From: Haematococcus lacustris
Lineage: Eukaryota; Chlorophyta; Chlorophyceae; Chlamydomonadales; Haematococcaceae
Direction of reading: 5' to 3'
DNA length: 64,000 nt
Assembly (NCBI GenBank): GCA_030144725.1
Contig: JASKMD010000003.1
Span: 1,243,741-1,307,740, forward strand
Shown here: one piece after another, positions 18,745-28,827 of the stretch
Layout of the letters: each line of letters begins with the position of its first letter
Position numbering within the stretch: the first letter of the stretch is position 1
The notes under the pieces: generated by a model
The model's input: only the letters and a program-made list of their open reading frames with translations
Database searches by the model: none
Told to the model about the DNA's origin: nothing
Translations under genes and position numbers: made by a program

Positions 18745-19010
18745 GTCACACCCACCTAGAGAGCTCTCTTCCCAGCCAGCTAGGTAGGGGCCCCTCATCT
18801 CAGGCCTTCTTCACTAATTTCAGCGTCAACACGTGACTCCCTCCAGCTCTCACAAGTATACAATGGATTACACTGGTGATGGCTAGCACAGCAGATGACG
18901 GCCCACAGAAGATGAGACAGAACAGTGTTGCATCGAAGACGCAGTCACCACAGGCTCAGCCCAGACTAGCAGCCTGGTACCACCCAACAATAGAAATAGC
19001 CACCAGGAAT
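18745..19010 (+). repeat. Dispersed repeat R1 (variant)
   Basis: Same ends as 13980-14300, but the part with GTTTGTCTTTAATACTCG is missing. Mirrors 28235-28450 on the other palindrome arm. Confidence 0.65.
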
Positions 19011-19114
19011 GCCCACCGACATGTTTGCATTGCCCCACGGTGGGGCGAGCTGCACATCGTGTCAGTTGATGCAGCAAAGGCAGCATCAGCCGCACCGCAA
19101 GGCAGGCCATACAC

Positions 19115-19579
19115 ACCAGAGTCATGCGTTTGCCATTCCTGCTGCAGTGACCCTACAGCTGCTGCCGCTGCTCCTGACCCTGCTGTAGAGCCTGCTGCTG
19201 TTGCTGCTCCTGCTGCTTTGGCGCCTAGCTCAGGACTGGATGACTGATTCACAGCTTGGGTTGCAGCAGCATCAGGCATCCCGCCCATGTGCTGTGGCGC
19301 AGCTGTTGGCTGGGACAGCACAGGCTCAGCAGCTGCACCCGCCCCTGCAGCCCCAGCACCAGTCACGGCCCCAGCTGCACCTGATGCTCCCTGGCCAGGC
19401 TCAGCTGCTGCAACTGCAGCTGGGGAGGAGGTGTTGGCAGCATCAGGAGGGGGTGTATCTGCAGCTGTCACGCCGTTGCCCTGGCTGGTCACATTGCAGG
19501 CGGCGCCCAGCTGCTGGTGCAGTCTCAGGCAGCGTGCCTCCCCTGCTGCCACCAGCGCTTGCATCAGGCTGGACACAAC
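19115..19579 (-). pseudogene. Exon C of the unidentified multi-exon gene
   Basis: After the acceptor GTTGGTCCAG| the minus strand is open: VVSSLMQALVAAGEARCLRL, HQQLGAACNVTSQGNGVTAA, then a long Ala/Gly/Pro-rich tract ending SLQQEWQTHDSG at a GTGTGT donor. The phase matches the end of exon B at 15086. Exons A and B are absent upstream; their place is taken by broken copy 5 in the opposite orientation. It is an orphan exon. Confidence 0.55.
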
Positions 19580-19744
19580 CTGGACCAACACAACAGGCAC
19601 AGCAACACCAGTAATGCTTGTTTCACGTTTGTTGTTTCAACACAGGGTTCTGGCAGGTCACACTCCCCACACCTAATGCTCACACTGCCCACACCAAATC
19701 TGTGCCCATGTCACACTGCCCCATGCATCACTCCTTACCCTGGT

Positions 19745-20422
19745 GGTAACTGAATATGTGGTGGGCCAGGAGCAGCTGGACGCCTTGCTGGCTCTCACAC
19801 AGATCACCAGCTTGAAGCTCTTAACAGTCACTGGCCTGACCTCCTCCCGGGCCAGCGCAGCCTGCAGCTGGAGGCAGCTGGAGGTGCACACAATGAACTG
19901 GGTCACAGCCGCCTACCTACCCATGCACAGCCTCACCCACCCTCAGCTGCTGACTCAACTATTCGGGGACATCGAGGAACCGAGTATAGAGGTGCTGGCT
20001 GCAGCTGAGCTCAACCTGTGTGAGCGCAACAAGGCAGGCCTGGTGCTGCATAGGGGCATGTGCCTTAGCAAGGCCACTGTGGACCTGGTGACTGAGCAAT
20101 ATCTCACCCACAGCCGCCGTACTGCCCACCAGCCCACCCACCCCGCTGTGGCCAGCAGCAGCAGCCACTCAGGGCCCAGCACCAGCCTGGCCAGCAGCAG
20201 CAGCCCTGAGGGGCACATTACGCCAAGGGGGCCAGGCAGCAGCACTGGGCAGGGCGGGCAGCAGGGGTAAGCAACAGGGGCCCAATGCTCATGCAGCGCC
20301 TGGGCCAATGCGTGAAGGAGCTGCGCATTCCAAAGCAGGGCGAAGCACATCTGTCCCCAGCCACCCTGCATGCCATAGCTGCCCTGTTCCCGGTCGCATT
20401 TATTGTTTGTTACGAGAGGTAG
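19745..20422 (+). pseudogene. F-box-like/LRR family, copy 5 (5'-truncated, frameshifted)
   Basis: Starts abruptly at the EYVVGQEQLDALLALTQITS position, directly after intron DNA of the multi-exon gene (..CACTCCTTACC is that gene's exon B donor read backwards). The F-box and most LRRs are absent. The frame stays open through the linker and hits TAA at GGQQG. The end block continues in another frame as CVKELRIPKQGEAHLSPA...FIVCYER. Mirrors copy 7. Confidence 0.85.
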
Positions 20423-21000
20423 AACACTGCATGGTTGTGTGCCCTCCCTGCTTCCCCACAGTGCATGATGATGGCTCACAAGCTGGCTGGGTGGGCTGAG
20501 GTGGGCCATGAGGTGTGGCGGCACTGCCATGATGTGTCGTGGTCATGTGCTGGGTAGTGATGGTTGACCCTGAGCTCTATCACCCAGATGAACCTCATGG
20601 TGGTGAAGTGTTGGGCGGTGTGCCCTGCCTGACATAGGCCAAACCTGTAGTGTCAGCCAGTGGATGCCTCATGTACCCCTTGTGTACCCTTCATCCCCGG
20701 CACCTGCCAACCACCACCCTCCTAGACCCTATGAAACATAGTTGTTCTTAAGCTAGGATGCATGATAGGACTGCACATTGTAATTACGCAAGCCTTGATG
20801 TTTTGAACTGGCTCTTACACTTTCAGGTGTCAGCGTGTGTTTGGCAAGGTTTTGCGTGAACCTGCTCTGAAGTCTTAAACCTGCTCTAAAGCTTCGGTGT
20901 TACTACTATTACACGTTACTACTACTACTACTACGACTAAGACATTGAGCAATATGCGGATACGTCGGAAAGTTTTCTGCACTACTGGCGCGTATACTAG
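20423..21000 (+). other. 3' flank of copy 5
   Basis: Conserved family flank, then (TAC)-rich DNA at about 20920-20945. Nearly all of it reappears inverted at 26440-26960. Confidence 0.5.
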
Positions 21001-21285
21001 CAACTGTTACACCCACCTCTCTCTCCCCAGCCATCTTGGTAGCACAGTTTGTCTTTAATACTCGCAGCCTGTGTTCAATCACGACCCTTGCTGTGCCTCC
21101 ACCCTCATCACATCACCTACACCCCTCATCTCCGGCCTCCTTCCCTGATCTCAGCGTCGATACGTCACTATCTCCTGCTCTCACCACTAGACAATGGATT
21201 ACACAGGTAGATGGTGGCTCACACAGCAGATGACGGCCCACTGAAGATGAGACAGAAGAAGTCATAACACTGTTGCGTCGAGGTA
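21000..21285 (+). repeat. Dispersed repeat R1
   Basis: CACCCACCTCTCTCTCCCCA through AGAAGTCATAACACTGTTGC. Read on the minus strand, it supplies the foreign C-terminus of copy 6. Confidence 0.75.
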
Positions 21286-22624
21286 GGGGTGCGAGGTATT
21301 GCTCAGTCAGCAGGTCCACAGTGGCCTTGCCCAATAACATGCCCCCATCCAGCACCAGCCCCGCCGTGTTGCGGACACACAGGTTGAGCTCAGCTTCACC
21401 CAGCAACTCAATACTGGGTCCCTCAATGTCCTCCATTCCCATGTTCCCCAATGCGAAGTCCTCCATCATGTTCCCTACCATATGATGCAGGTGCAGAGGG
21501 TGAGTAAGGCTGTGCAGGGGCAGGTAGGCGGCTGTGACCCAGTCCATCTTGTGCACGTCCAGCTGCCTCCAGCTGCAGGCTGCGCTGGCCCAGGAGTAGG
21601 TCAGACCAGTAAATTTCTCGATACTGAGTTGTGTGATCTGGGTGAGTGCCAGCAAGGCGTCCAGCTGCTCCTGGCCCACCGAGTAGTCAGACATCTGCAG
21701 AGTGTGCAAGCGGGGTAGGTGGGCCAGCGCTGACAGCAGTGCCATGGGCCCTGGCCCACCCTCATACAAACCTCTGTTCTCGTCCGTGTGCGTTAGCTGC
21801 TGCAACTGTGTCAAGCTGCTCACAGCCGCTGCCAGTCTGACCCAATCCCGTTGATCTGAGAAACTACCGCTCACTACCAGCTGAGTAAGGGTGGAGGGTA
21901 AGGGCACCAGTCCATACAGGAACTGATCCTCCTCGCCCACGTCAACGTCAGCATTCAGGCTGAGTGTCTGCAGCCTGCTGCCAATGAAGGGAGACCTGCC
22001 GGGCTGGCCTTGATGTGTGATGGTGATGCCATCGATGTCCAGGTGCAGCAGCCGTGGCAACAGCAGGGGGTTGATCGCAATTGCCAAGTGACTTTTGCTC
22101 ATCCTGGCCTCTCGGATGGTCAGGCTCGTCAGGGAGGGGAAGGAGGCGGCCAGGGCTGTGCTGAAATCAGGCTCCCATGGAAGATCCGAGTAATGCCATT
22201 TAATAGTCAGGCAGTCAACTGCCCCACACAGCGGCACTGCCCCCAGCATCCGAGCAACCAAACGAGCCGCAGCTGGCTCTGCTCTGTGACGTTGCATGAT
22301 TGCATTTGTGTGGCACCTGGCTGGCTGCAGTGTGAGGTGCAGCTTTGGCTGCTGCCTCTTCTGCAGGGCCTCAGTCAGGAAGGGAGCCAGCTCACGAAGG
22401 TGTTGCCCAATGATGTCATGCTGGGTTGGGTAGGTGAGCTGAATCCTTGGAACTATCCGCAGCAGAGCTGTGGCCAGGAACTTGCTGGTCATGAAGACTG
22501 GCAGCCTACTGCTTGCATCCAGCTGGCGCAGGACTGCATCCAAAAGTACCGCTGGCAGGCCCTGCAGGCCCGGCAACTGCAACTGCTGGCCCTTGTTCAC
22601 GTCGCCTGCTGACGACTTCTCCAT
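21113..22624 (-). CDS. F-box-like/LRR protein, copy 6 (chimeric C-terminus)
   Basis: 503 residues. Start MEKSSAGDVNKGQQLQ aligns with the family, and the F-box is followed by a normal LRR region. The middle keeps AAYLPLHSLTHPLHLHHMVG and AELNLCVRNTAGLVLDG. Homology stops after LLTEQYLAPL. The Ser linker and NRQALAVLFP block are missing; instead about 50 residues (SVMTSSVSSSVGRHLLCEPP...) come from repeat R1 read backwards. Leader intron and palindrome are intact, so the gene may be transcribed into a truncated protein with F-box and LRRs. Confidence 0.75.
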   Translation of the reverse strand: MEKSSAGDVNKGQQLQLPGLQGLPAVLLDAVLRQLDASSRLPVFMTSKFLATALLRIVPRIQLTYPTQHDIIGQHLRELAPFLTEALQKRQQPKLHLTLQPARCHTNAIMQRHRAEPAAARLVARMLGAVPLCGAVDCLTIKWHYSDLPWEPDFSTALAASFPSLTSLTIREARMSKSHLAIAINPLLLPRLLHLDIDGITITHQGQPGRSPFIGSRLQTLSLNADVDVGEEDQFLYGLVPLPSTLTQLVVSGSFSDQRDWVRLAAAVSSLTQLQQLTHTDENRGLYEGGPGPMALLSALAHLPRLHTLQMSDYSVGQEQLDALLALTQITQLSIEKFTGLTYSWASAACSWRQLDVHKMDWVTAAYLPLHSLTHPLHLHHMVGNMMEDFALGNMGMEDIEGPSIELLGEAELNLCVRNTAGLVLDGGMLLGKATVDLLTEQYLAPLPRRNSVMTSSVSSSVGRHLLCEPPSTCVIHCLVVRAGDSDVSTLRSGKEAGDEGCR

Positions 22625-22629
22625 CAGGC

Positions 22630-22708
22630 CTACATCGCCAAGAAAGATCGCAAAGCAAGACGATGAGTACTGCAGAGCTTAGGACTGCTGGTGCCCGGCA
22701 AGACCTAC
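22630..22708 (-). other. 5' leader intron, copy 6
   Basis: 79 nt, GTAGGTCTTGCC at the donor, GGCGATGTAG| at the acceptor, 5 nt before the ATG. Confidence 0.7.
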
Positions 22709-22868
22709 CTGGTGCAAGGCGTCGGTGACGAGCCCTCGGGACAGCACAGGATAGGAGCTGGGAGTAGAAGAGAATTTGAATTCAATATATGATCCCTGCA
22801 ACAGATGGGACCTGGGGGGTTAATCAGTGGTTTAGACTAGCACAGACTCTGTGCAAATACGTCACATG

Positions 22869-22888
22869 CGCCTGATACGTACCAGGCG
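22869..22888. promoter_or_regulatory. Conserved upstream near-palindrome, copy 6
   Basis: CGCCTGATACGTACCAGGCG, the exact reverse complement of the copy 1 site. Confidence 0.5.
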
Positions 22889-23159
22889 TGTCGTGTACGG
22901 ATAACAAAGCTCCAGTAATCTGTGAGTGGCTCAGCGACGGAGCCAAACCGCTGTGGTGCGCGTGCTGACGTGCAATGCGCCCTTGCTGTGCGCATCATCT
23001 GTGATGTGCCCTGATCGCATCATTGCTGTTGTGTGACCAGGATGCATGGCTGTTTGCTGATAGCGGCGAAGCTTTGTGCTGATATGAGGTGAAATTCCAT
23101 ATAGGCATGTCCACCTGCACTAATGCCAACCTACGGCCTGAAAATTGTCAATTTTGTCA

Positions 23160-23245
23160 TGGCTGTTGCGTCATTGGCAGTCAGTCCTTGCAGCTGCTAC
23201 GGCCCATACAGCAGGCAGCGGGTTACTCCATCTGCCGCATCATAG
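23160..23245 (-). repeat. Dispersed repeat R2 (upstream of copy 6)
   Basis: Reverse complement of the block at 1690-1800, in the matching position upstream of a family gene. Confidence 0.55.
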
Positions 23246-23464
23246 GCTTGCAATTGTAGCCCGACAAGCTGATTCAACAAGGATGGCGATGTTAGACTGT
23301 ACGTAATCTCACTCGTCTACAATCCCCCGTCTACACCCTTGATGACCACAAACTCCCCACACAGGTGGCACATTCTCTCCAGCCAACTAGAGACTACTGG
23401 GCACTCTATCAAACCTAACAGCTTAATGTATGTAAGGCCAAATGCATGTTCACATGCCTGCACT

Positions 23465-23660
23465 CTGCAGCCCGGTGCAACCTCTGCCTGACCATGGGCA
23501 GACGGTGGTTGACCAGCATATAGCTCTGCTGGTACTCATCGCCAATGGAGGGCAGAGCCTCCCAGTCCTGCCAGCTCCACGGCTCCTAGGGGCGCTGCAC
23601 GCTCTCCCCAACAACTAGAAGGTGAGGCAGGCGTTGGTGTCCCGGTCCAGTCACCGGTGT
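23465..23660 (-). pseudogene. Broken unidentified exon, RQRLH..AAEYQ family
   Basis: Near-identical to 1280-1480 inverted, including the CCCCTAG stop. Adjacent to the better-preserved relative at 23797. Confidence 0.5.
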
Positions 23661-23796
23661 CCCGGTCACACCCTTGATGACCACGGACCTCACACCGGTG
23701 GCACGTTCCCTCCATCCAATTGTAGACCACTGGGCACTCCATCAGAACTAACCGCTTGTTGCGTATAGGTTAGCAGCCTGTTCAAACTACTAGGCC

Positions 23797-24060
23797 CTAT
23801 GGGTTGTTGTGGGCCCCGCCATCAATGCCCGGCTGGTACTCTGCAGCCCAGTGCAACCTCTGCCTGATCTTGGGCCGCCGGTCATTGACCAGCTTGTAGC
23901 TCTGCTGGATCTGCATATCGCCAATGGAGGGCAGAGCCTTTCGGTCCTGCCAGCTGCACTGCTCCAGGGGGCGCTGCACGCTCTCCCCAATGCTCCACGC
24001 TCTCCCCAATGCGCTCTCCCAATGCGCTGAAAGCGTTGGTGTCCCGGTCCAGCCACCTGC
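23797..24060 (-). pseudogene. Unidentified C-terminal exon, open copy
   Basis: The minus frame reads SIGESVQRPLEQCSWQDRKA, LPSIGDMQIQQSYKLVNDRR, PKIRQRLHWAAEYQPGIDGG, then AHNNP and TAG. Upstream, CTCTCCCCAATGC units are repeated (GGGGAGAGCGT three times), disturbing the frame before it. The text looks like a genuine protein end, and two related broken copies exist. Start and upstream exons are absent. Not recognised. Confidence 0.45.
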
Positions 24061-24317
24061 CCCATGGGGGGGCTTGTAACCTCCAAAGACCGTGAATGAA
24101 AGGAAGCGTGCGTGTGAAAGGGAGACATTGGGTGAATGGCCAAATCAGGCCTGTCAAAATTATGTGCTTTACTGTGTAGCCCTGGGCCAGGTGCAGCAGA
24201 TGGGGGCTGGTCCTGGGCTGAGGGAGGTGGGGCCTGGAAACATTGTGTTTAACATGCCCGCCCCGCCCGGCCCTGTCCCATCGCCCATCCTGGTTTGCCC
24301 CGTGCTGCTGCCAACAG

Positions 24318-24416
24318 GTGGTGGAAGGCAGCCGGGACACCGTCATGCAGCTGAGCAATGGCTGCCTGTGCTTCAATGCGTGTGATGACCCCATCCAAGC
24401 CTTGAACCGGCTGGTG
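24318..24416 (+). pseudogene. COG0523 (CobW-type GTPase) exon, metal motif lost
   Basis: After the acceptor GCCAACAG|, 33 codons read VVEGSRDTVMQLSNGCLCFN, then ACDDPIQALNRLV. The sister exon at 39482 has the canonical CxCC (GCLCCTVRDDL). Here it is CLCF and the TVRDDL part is changed, so the metal-binding motif is destroyed. No neighbouring exons are found, and the piece is an orphan. Confidence 0.7.
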
Positions 24417-24604
24417 GGTGGTGCTACAGCCGCAGGCCTGCGCTGACTGGCACAGCCTAATAGCAGCGCAGGCCTGGATGGCACAGTCTAATAGCAGCGC
24501 AGGCCTGTCTAATAGGAGCAGAGGGCAGTGCAGGCGAATACAGCGCCATTGCTCAGCTGCGTAAAGAAGCAAACTCAATCTAAGAGGCATGTTTACGAGA
24601 TGTA

Positions 24605-26032
24605 GGTGCAGGTGCAGGTGCAGGTGCAGGGGCAGGGGCAGGGGCAGGGGCAGGGGCAGGGGCAGGGGCAGGGGCAGGGGCAGGGGCAGGGGCAGGGGCA
24701 GGGGCAGGGGCAGGGGCAGGGGCAGGGGCAGGGGCAGGGGCAGGGGCAGGGGCAGGGGCAGGGGCAGGGGCAGGGGCAGGGGCAGGGGCAGGGGCAGGGG
24801 CAGGGGCAGGGGCAGGGGCAGGGGCAGGGGCAGGGGCAGGGGCAGGGGCAGGGGCAGGGGCAGGGGCAGGGGCAGGGGCAGGGGCAGGGGCAGGGGCAGG
24901 GGCAGGGGCAGGGGCAGGGGCAGGGGCAGGGGCAGGGGCAGGGGCAGGGGCAGGGGCAGGGGCAGGGGCAGGGGCAGGGGCAGGGGCAGGGGCAGGGGCA
25001 GGGGCAGGGGCAGGGGCAGGGGCAGGGGCAGGGGCAGGGGCAGGGGCAGGGGCAGGGGCAGGGGCAGGGGCAGGGGCAGGGGCAGGGGCAGGGGCAGGGG
25101 CAGGGGCAGGGGCAGGGGCAGGGGCAGGGGCAGGGGCAGGGGCAGGGGCAGGGGCAGGGGCAGGGGCAGGGGCAGGGGCAGGGGCAGGGGCAGGGGCAGG
25201 GGCAGGGGCAGGGGCAGGGGCAGGGGCAGGGGCAGGGGCAGGGGCAGGGGCAGGGGCAGGGGCAGGGGCAGGGGCAGGGGCAGGGGCAGGGGCAGGGGCA
25301 GGGGCAGGGGCAGGGGCAGGGGCAGGGGCAGGGGCAGGGGCAGGGGCAGGGGCAGGGGCAGGGGCAGGGGCAGGGGCAGGGGCAGGGGCAGGGGCAGGGG
25401 CAGGGGCAGGGGCAGGGGCAGGGGCAGGGGCAGGGGCAGGGGCAGGGGCAGGGGCAGGGGCAGGGGCAGGGGCAGGGGCAGGGGCAGGGGCAGGGGCAGG
25501 GGCAGGGGCAGGGGCAGGGGCAGGGGCAGGGGCAGGGGCAGGGGCAGGGGCAGGGGCAGGGGCAGGGGCAGGGGCAGGGGCAGGGGCAGGGGCAGGGGCA
25601 GGGGCAGGGGCAGGGGCAGGGGCAGGGGCAGGGGCAGGGGCAGGGGCAGGGGCAGGGGCAGGGGCAGGGGCAGGGGCAGGGGCAGGGGCAGGGGCAGGGG
25701 CAGGGGCAGGGGCAGGGGCAGGGGCAGGGGCAGGGGCAGGGGCAGGGGCAGGGGCAGGGGCAGGGGCAGGGGCAGGGGCAGGGGCAGGGGCAGGGGCAGG
25801 GGCAGGGGCAGGGGCAGGGGCAGGGGCAGGGGCAGGGGCAGGGGCAGGGGCAGGGGCAGGGGCAGGGGCAGGGGCAGGGGCAGGGGCAGGGGCAGGGGCA
25901 GGGGCAGGGGCAGGGGCAGGGGCAGGGGCAGGGGCAGGGGCAGGGGCAGGGGCAGGGGCAGGGGCAGGGGCAGGGGCAGGGGCAGGGGCAGGGGCAGGGG
26001 CAGGGGCAGGGGCAGGGGCAGGGGCAGGGGCA
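24605..26032. repeat. (GGTGCA)4-(GGGGCA)234 hexanucleotide satellite
   Basis: Four GGTGCA units (24605-24628) are followed by 234 units of GGGGCA (24629-26032, 1,404 bp) with no interruption that I can see. The plus strand is a G-quadruplex-prone array. It is the inverted, longer partner of 603-1037. Any frame crossing it is open by construction. The degenerate units sit at the end that borders exon shards, as expected for an array that grows away from an old edge. Confidence 0.97.
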
Positions 26033-26204
26033 GATAACATGGATCACCTGACCGAATAATCCCCCTTTTAGATGATGTAATGGCTTGATGGTAATGGAAG
26101 GTTGTAATGGTGCGTGGCCTGCAATGCGGTGCGGCTGATGCTGCCCCTTGCTCTATCAACTGGCACATTGTGCCGTTCATATCACCGTGGGGCAAAGCAC
26201 ACTT

Positions 26205-26440
26205 GTTGAGCCGTCATCTGCTGTGTGAGCCACCATCTACCTGTGTAATCCATTGTCTAGTGGTGAGAGCAGGAGGGAGTGACGTATCGACGCTGAGATC
26301 AGGGAAGGAGGTCGGAGATGAGGGGTGTAGGTGAGGGGATGAGGGTGGAGGCACAGGGTGGAGGCATGGACACAGGCTGCGAGTATTAAAGACAAACTGT
26401 GCTACCTTGATGGCTGGGGAGAGAGAGGTGGGTGTGGCGC
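26205..26440 (-). repeat. Dispersed repeat R1 (right palindrome arm)
   Basis: Reverse complement of 21008-21245, starting at the same internal GCCGTCATCTGCTGTGTGAG. Confidence 0.7.
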
Positions 26441-26967
26441 GAGAGAAAACTTTCCGACATATCCGCATATTGCTCAATGTCTTCCAAACAGCGTAGTAGT
26501 AACACCGAAGCTCCATAGCAGGTTTAAGACTTCAGAGCAGGTTCACGCTGAACCTTGCCAAACACACGCTGACACCTGAAAGTGTAAGAGCCAGTTCAAA
26601 ACATCAAGGCTTGCGTATTAACAATGTGAAGTCCTATCATGCATCCTAGCTTTAGAACAACTATGTTTCATAGGGTCTAGGAGGGTGGTGTTGGGAGGTG
26701 CCGGGGATGAAGGGGGCATGAGGCATCCACTGGCTGACACTACAAGTTTGACCTGTCTCATGCAGGTCACACCGCGCATCACTTCACCACCATCAGGTTC
26801 ATCTGGGTGACAGAGCGCAGGGTCAACATCACCACCCAGCACATGACCACAGCACGTCATGGCAGAGCCGCTGCACCTCACAGCACACCTCAGCCCACTC
26901 CAACCGGCTTGCGTGCCATCATGATGCAGTGTGGGGTAGCAGGGAGGGCACACAGCCATGCAGTGTT
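26440..26967 (-). other. 3' flank of copy 7 (inverted copy of 20423-21000)
   Basis: Includes CCGACATATCCGCATATTGC and CACGCTGACACCTGAAAGTG, which mirror 20820-20970. Confidence 0.5.
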
Positions 26968-27635
26968 CTACTTCTCGTGACAAACAATACATGCGACCGG
27001 GAACAGGGCAGCTATGGCATGCAGGGTGGCTGGGGACAGACGTGCTTCGCCCTGCTTTGGAATGCGCAGCTCCTTCACGCATTGGCCCAGGCGCTGCATG
27101 AGCCTTGGGCCCCTGCTGCTGACCCCTGCTGAACCCCCTGCCCAGTGCTGCTGCCTGGCCCCTCTGGCGTGATGTGCCCCTCAGGGCTGCTGCTGCTGCT
27201 GGCCAGGCTGGTGCTGGGACCTGAGTGGCTGCTGCTGGCCACAGTGGGCTGGGGAAGGTGCTGGGCGGTACGGGAGCTGTGGCTGTGGTATTGCTCAGTC
27301 AGCAGGTCCACAGTGACCATGCACAGCCACAGGTAGCCATCCAGCACCAGCCCTGCCTTGTTGCGCTCGCACAAGTTGAGCTCAGCTGCAGCCAGCAACT
27401 CTATACTCGGTTCCTCGATGGCCCGACTAGTGGAGTCAGGTGCAGAGGGTGGGTGAGGCTGTGCAGGGGCAGGTAGGCGGCTGAGTCCCAGTCCATCCAG
27501 TGCACCTCCAGCTGCCTCCAGCTGCAGGCTGCGCTGGCCCGGGAGGAGGTCAGGCCAGTGAATGTCAAGATCTTTAGGCTGGTGATCTGGGTGAGTGCCA
27601 GCAACGCTCCAGCTGGCAACCTCACATATTCAGTC
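26968..27635 (-). pseudogene. F-box-like/LRR family, copy 7 (5'-truncated, frameshifted)
   Basis: Mirror of copy 5. It starts near TEYVRLPAGALLALTQITSL (with a small deletion removing VGQEQLD), is frameshifted at about 27400 after LTPLVG, and continues LAAAELNLCERNKAGLVLDG. The linker is followed by another frame change, and the end reads as in copy 5 (VCHEK then TAG). The same upstream joint to the multi-exon gene shows that copies 5 and 7 come from one already broken ancestor. Confidence 0.85.
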
Positions 27636-27778
27636 AGATTCATGACATGGTCACAGATTCGGTGTGGGCAGTGTGAGCATGAGGTGTGGGGAGTGTGACC
27701 TGCCAGAACCCTGTGTGATGCAACAACAAGTGTGAAACAAGCATTGCTGGCATTGCTGTGTCTGTTGTATTGTGCCAG

Positions 27779-28220
27779 GTGGTGTCCAGCCTGATGCAAG
27801 CGCTGGTGGCAGCAGGGGAGGCACGCTGCCTGAGACTGCACCAGCAGCTGGGCGCCACCTGCAATGTGACCAGCCAGGGCAATGGCGTGACAGCTGCAGA
27901 GCAAGTCAGCCCAAAGCAAGCAGGGTGGTCATCAGGTGGGGGCCTAGGGGCATCAGGGGGCGCAGCAGCAGGGGCTACAGGGGCAGGAGCAGGCTCAGGG
28001 AGCAGGCTCAGGGAGCAGGGCAGTCGCACCCCCTCCTGATGCTGCCACCACCTTCTCCCCAGCTGCAGTTGCAGCAGGTGAGCCTGCCCAGGGAGCATCA
28101 GGTGGCATCAGCACACGGGCGGGATGGCTGATGTTGCAACCCAAGCTAGTCCTGAGCCAGGCGCCAAAGCAGCAGCAGCAGCAGCAGCAGGCTCTACAGC
28201 AGGGTCAGGAGCAGGAGCAG
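27779..28220 (+). pseudogene. Exon C remnant of the unidentified multi-exon gene (right arm)
   Basis: After TTGTGCCAG| the plus strand reads VVSSLMQALVAAGEARCLRL and HQQLGATCNVTSQGNGVTAA as at 19579. It then diverges into EQVSPKQAG and a Gly/Ala tract with rearrangements. A (GCA)n run lies at about 28170-28195. Confidence 0.5.
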
Positions 28221-28234
28221 CAGCAGGCCGCTAG

Positions 28235-28450
28235 GCTGGGCTGAACCTGTGGTGACTGCGTCTTTGATGCAACACTGTTCTGTCTCATCTTCAGTGAAGT
28301 GTCTCATCTTGTTGTGTGAGCCATCACCAGTGTAATCCATTGTCTAGTGGTGAGAGCTGGAGGGAGTGACGTATCGACACTGACAATAGAAAAAAGGCCT
28401 GAGATGAGGGGCCCCTACCTAGCTGGCTGGGAAGAGAGAGGTGGGTGTGA
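28235..28450 (-). repeat. Dispersed repeat R1 (variant, right arm)
   Basis: Mirror of 18745-19010, sharing its internal deletion. Confidence 0.65.
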
Positions 28451-28827
28451 CAGATGTTAGGGTATGCCAGTATGCTGCGTTCTGATTCGAATGTTATTAT
28501 TGCCGCCAGTAGTGAAGGGACTCGCAGCTGCTACACACACATACTATAGGATGTCTTCCCAACAGCGTAGAAATAGCACCATAGCAGGTTGTGACACTCC
28601 AGAACAGAAGGCCAACTAATGAAGACAGCAAGCAATACCTTGTCACACCCACGCCATCACTGCACCACCATTAGTCCACCATCACCACCCAGCACATGAC
28701 CACAGCACATCATGGCAGAGCCGCTGCACCTCACAGCACACCTCAGCCCACTCCAACCAACTTGCAAGCCATCATGATGCAGTGTGGGGTAGCAGGGAGG
28801 GCACACAGCCATGCGGTGTCCCCACTG
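28450..28827 (-). other. 3' flank of copy 8
   Basis: Strong reverse-complement match to the DNA behind copy 4 (18374-18745), for example GCCATCATGATGCAGTGTGG and CGCAGCTGCTACACACACAT. Confidence 0.55.

Noticed and set aside
21036..21233. Small frames in repeat R1
   Set aside because: Vary freely between R1 copies and include frame changes; treated as repeat DNA.
24249..26195. Frames of 480-650 codons through the GGGGCA array
   Set aside because: Same reason: repeat-generated openness in every frame.
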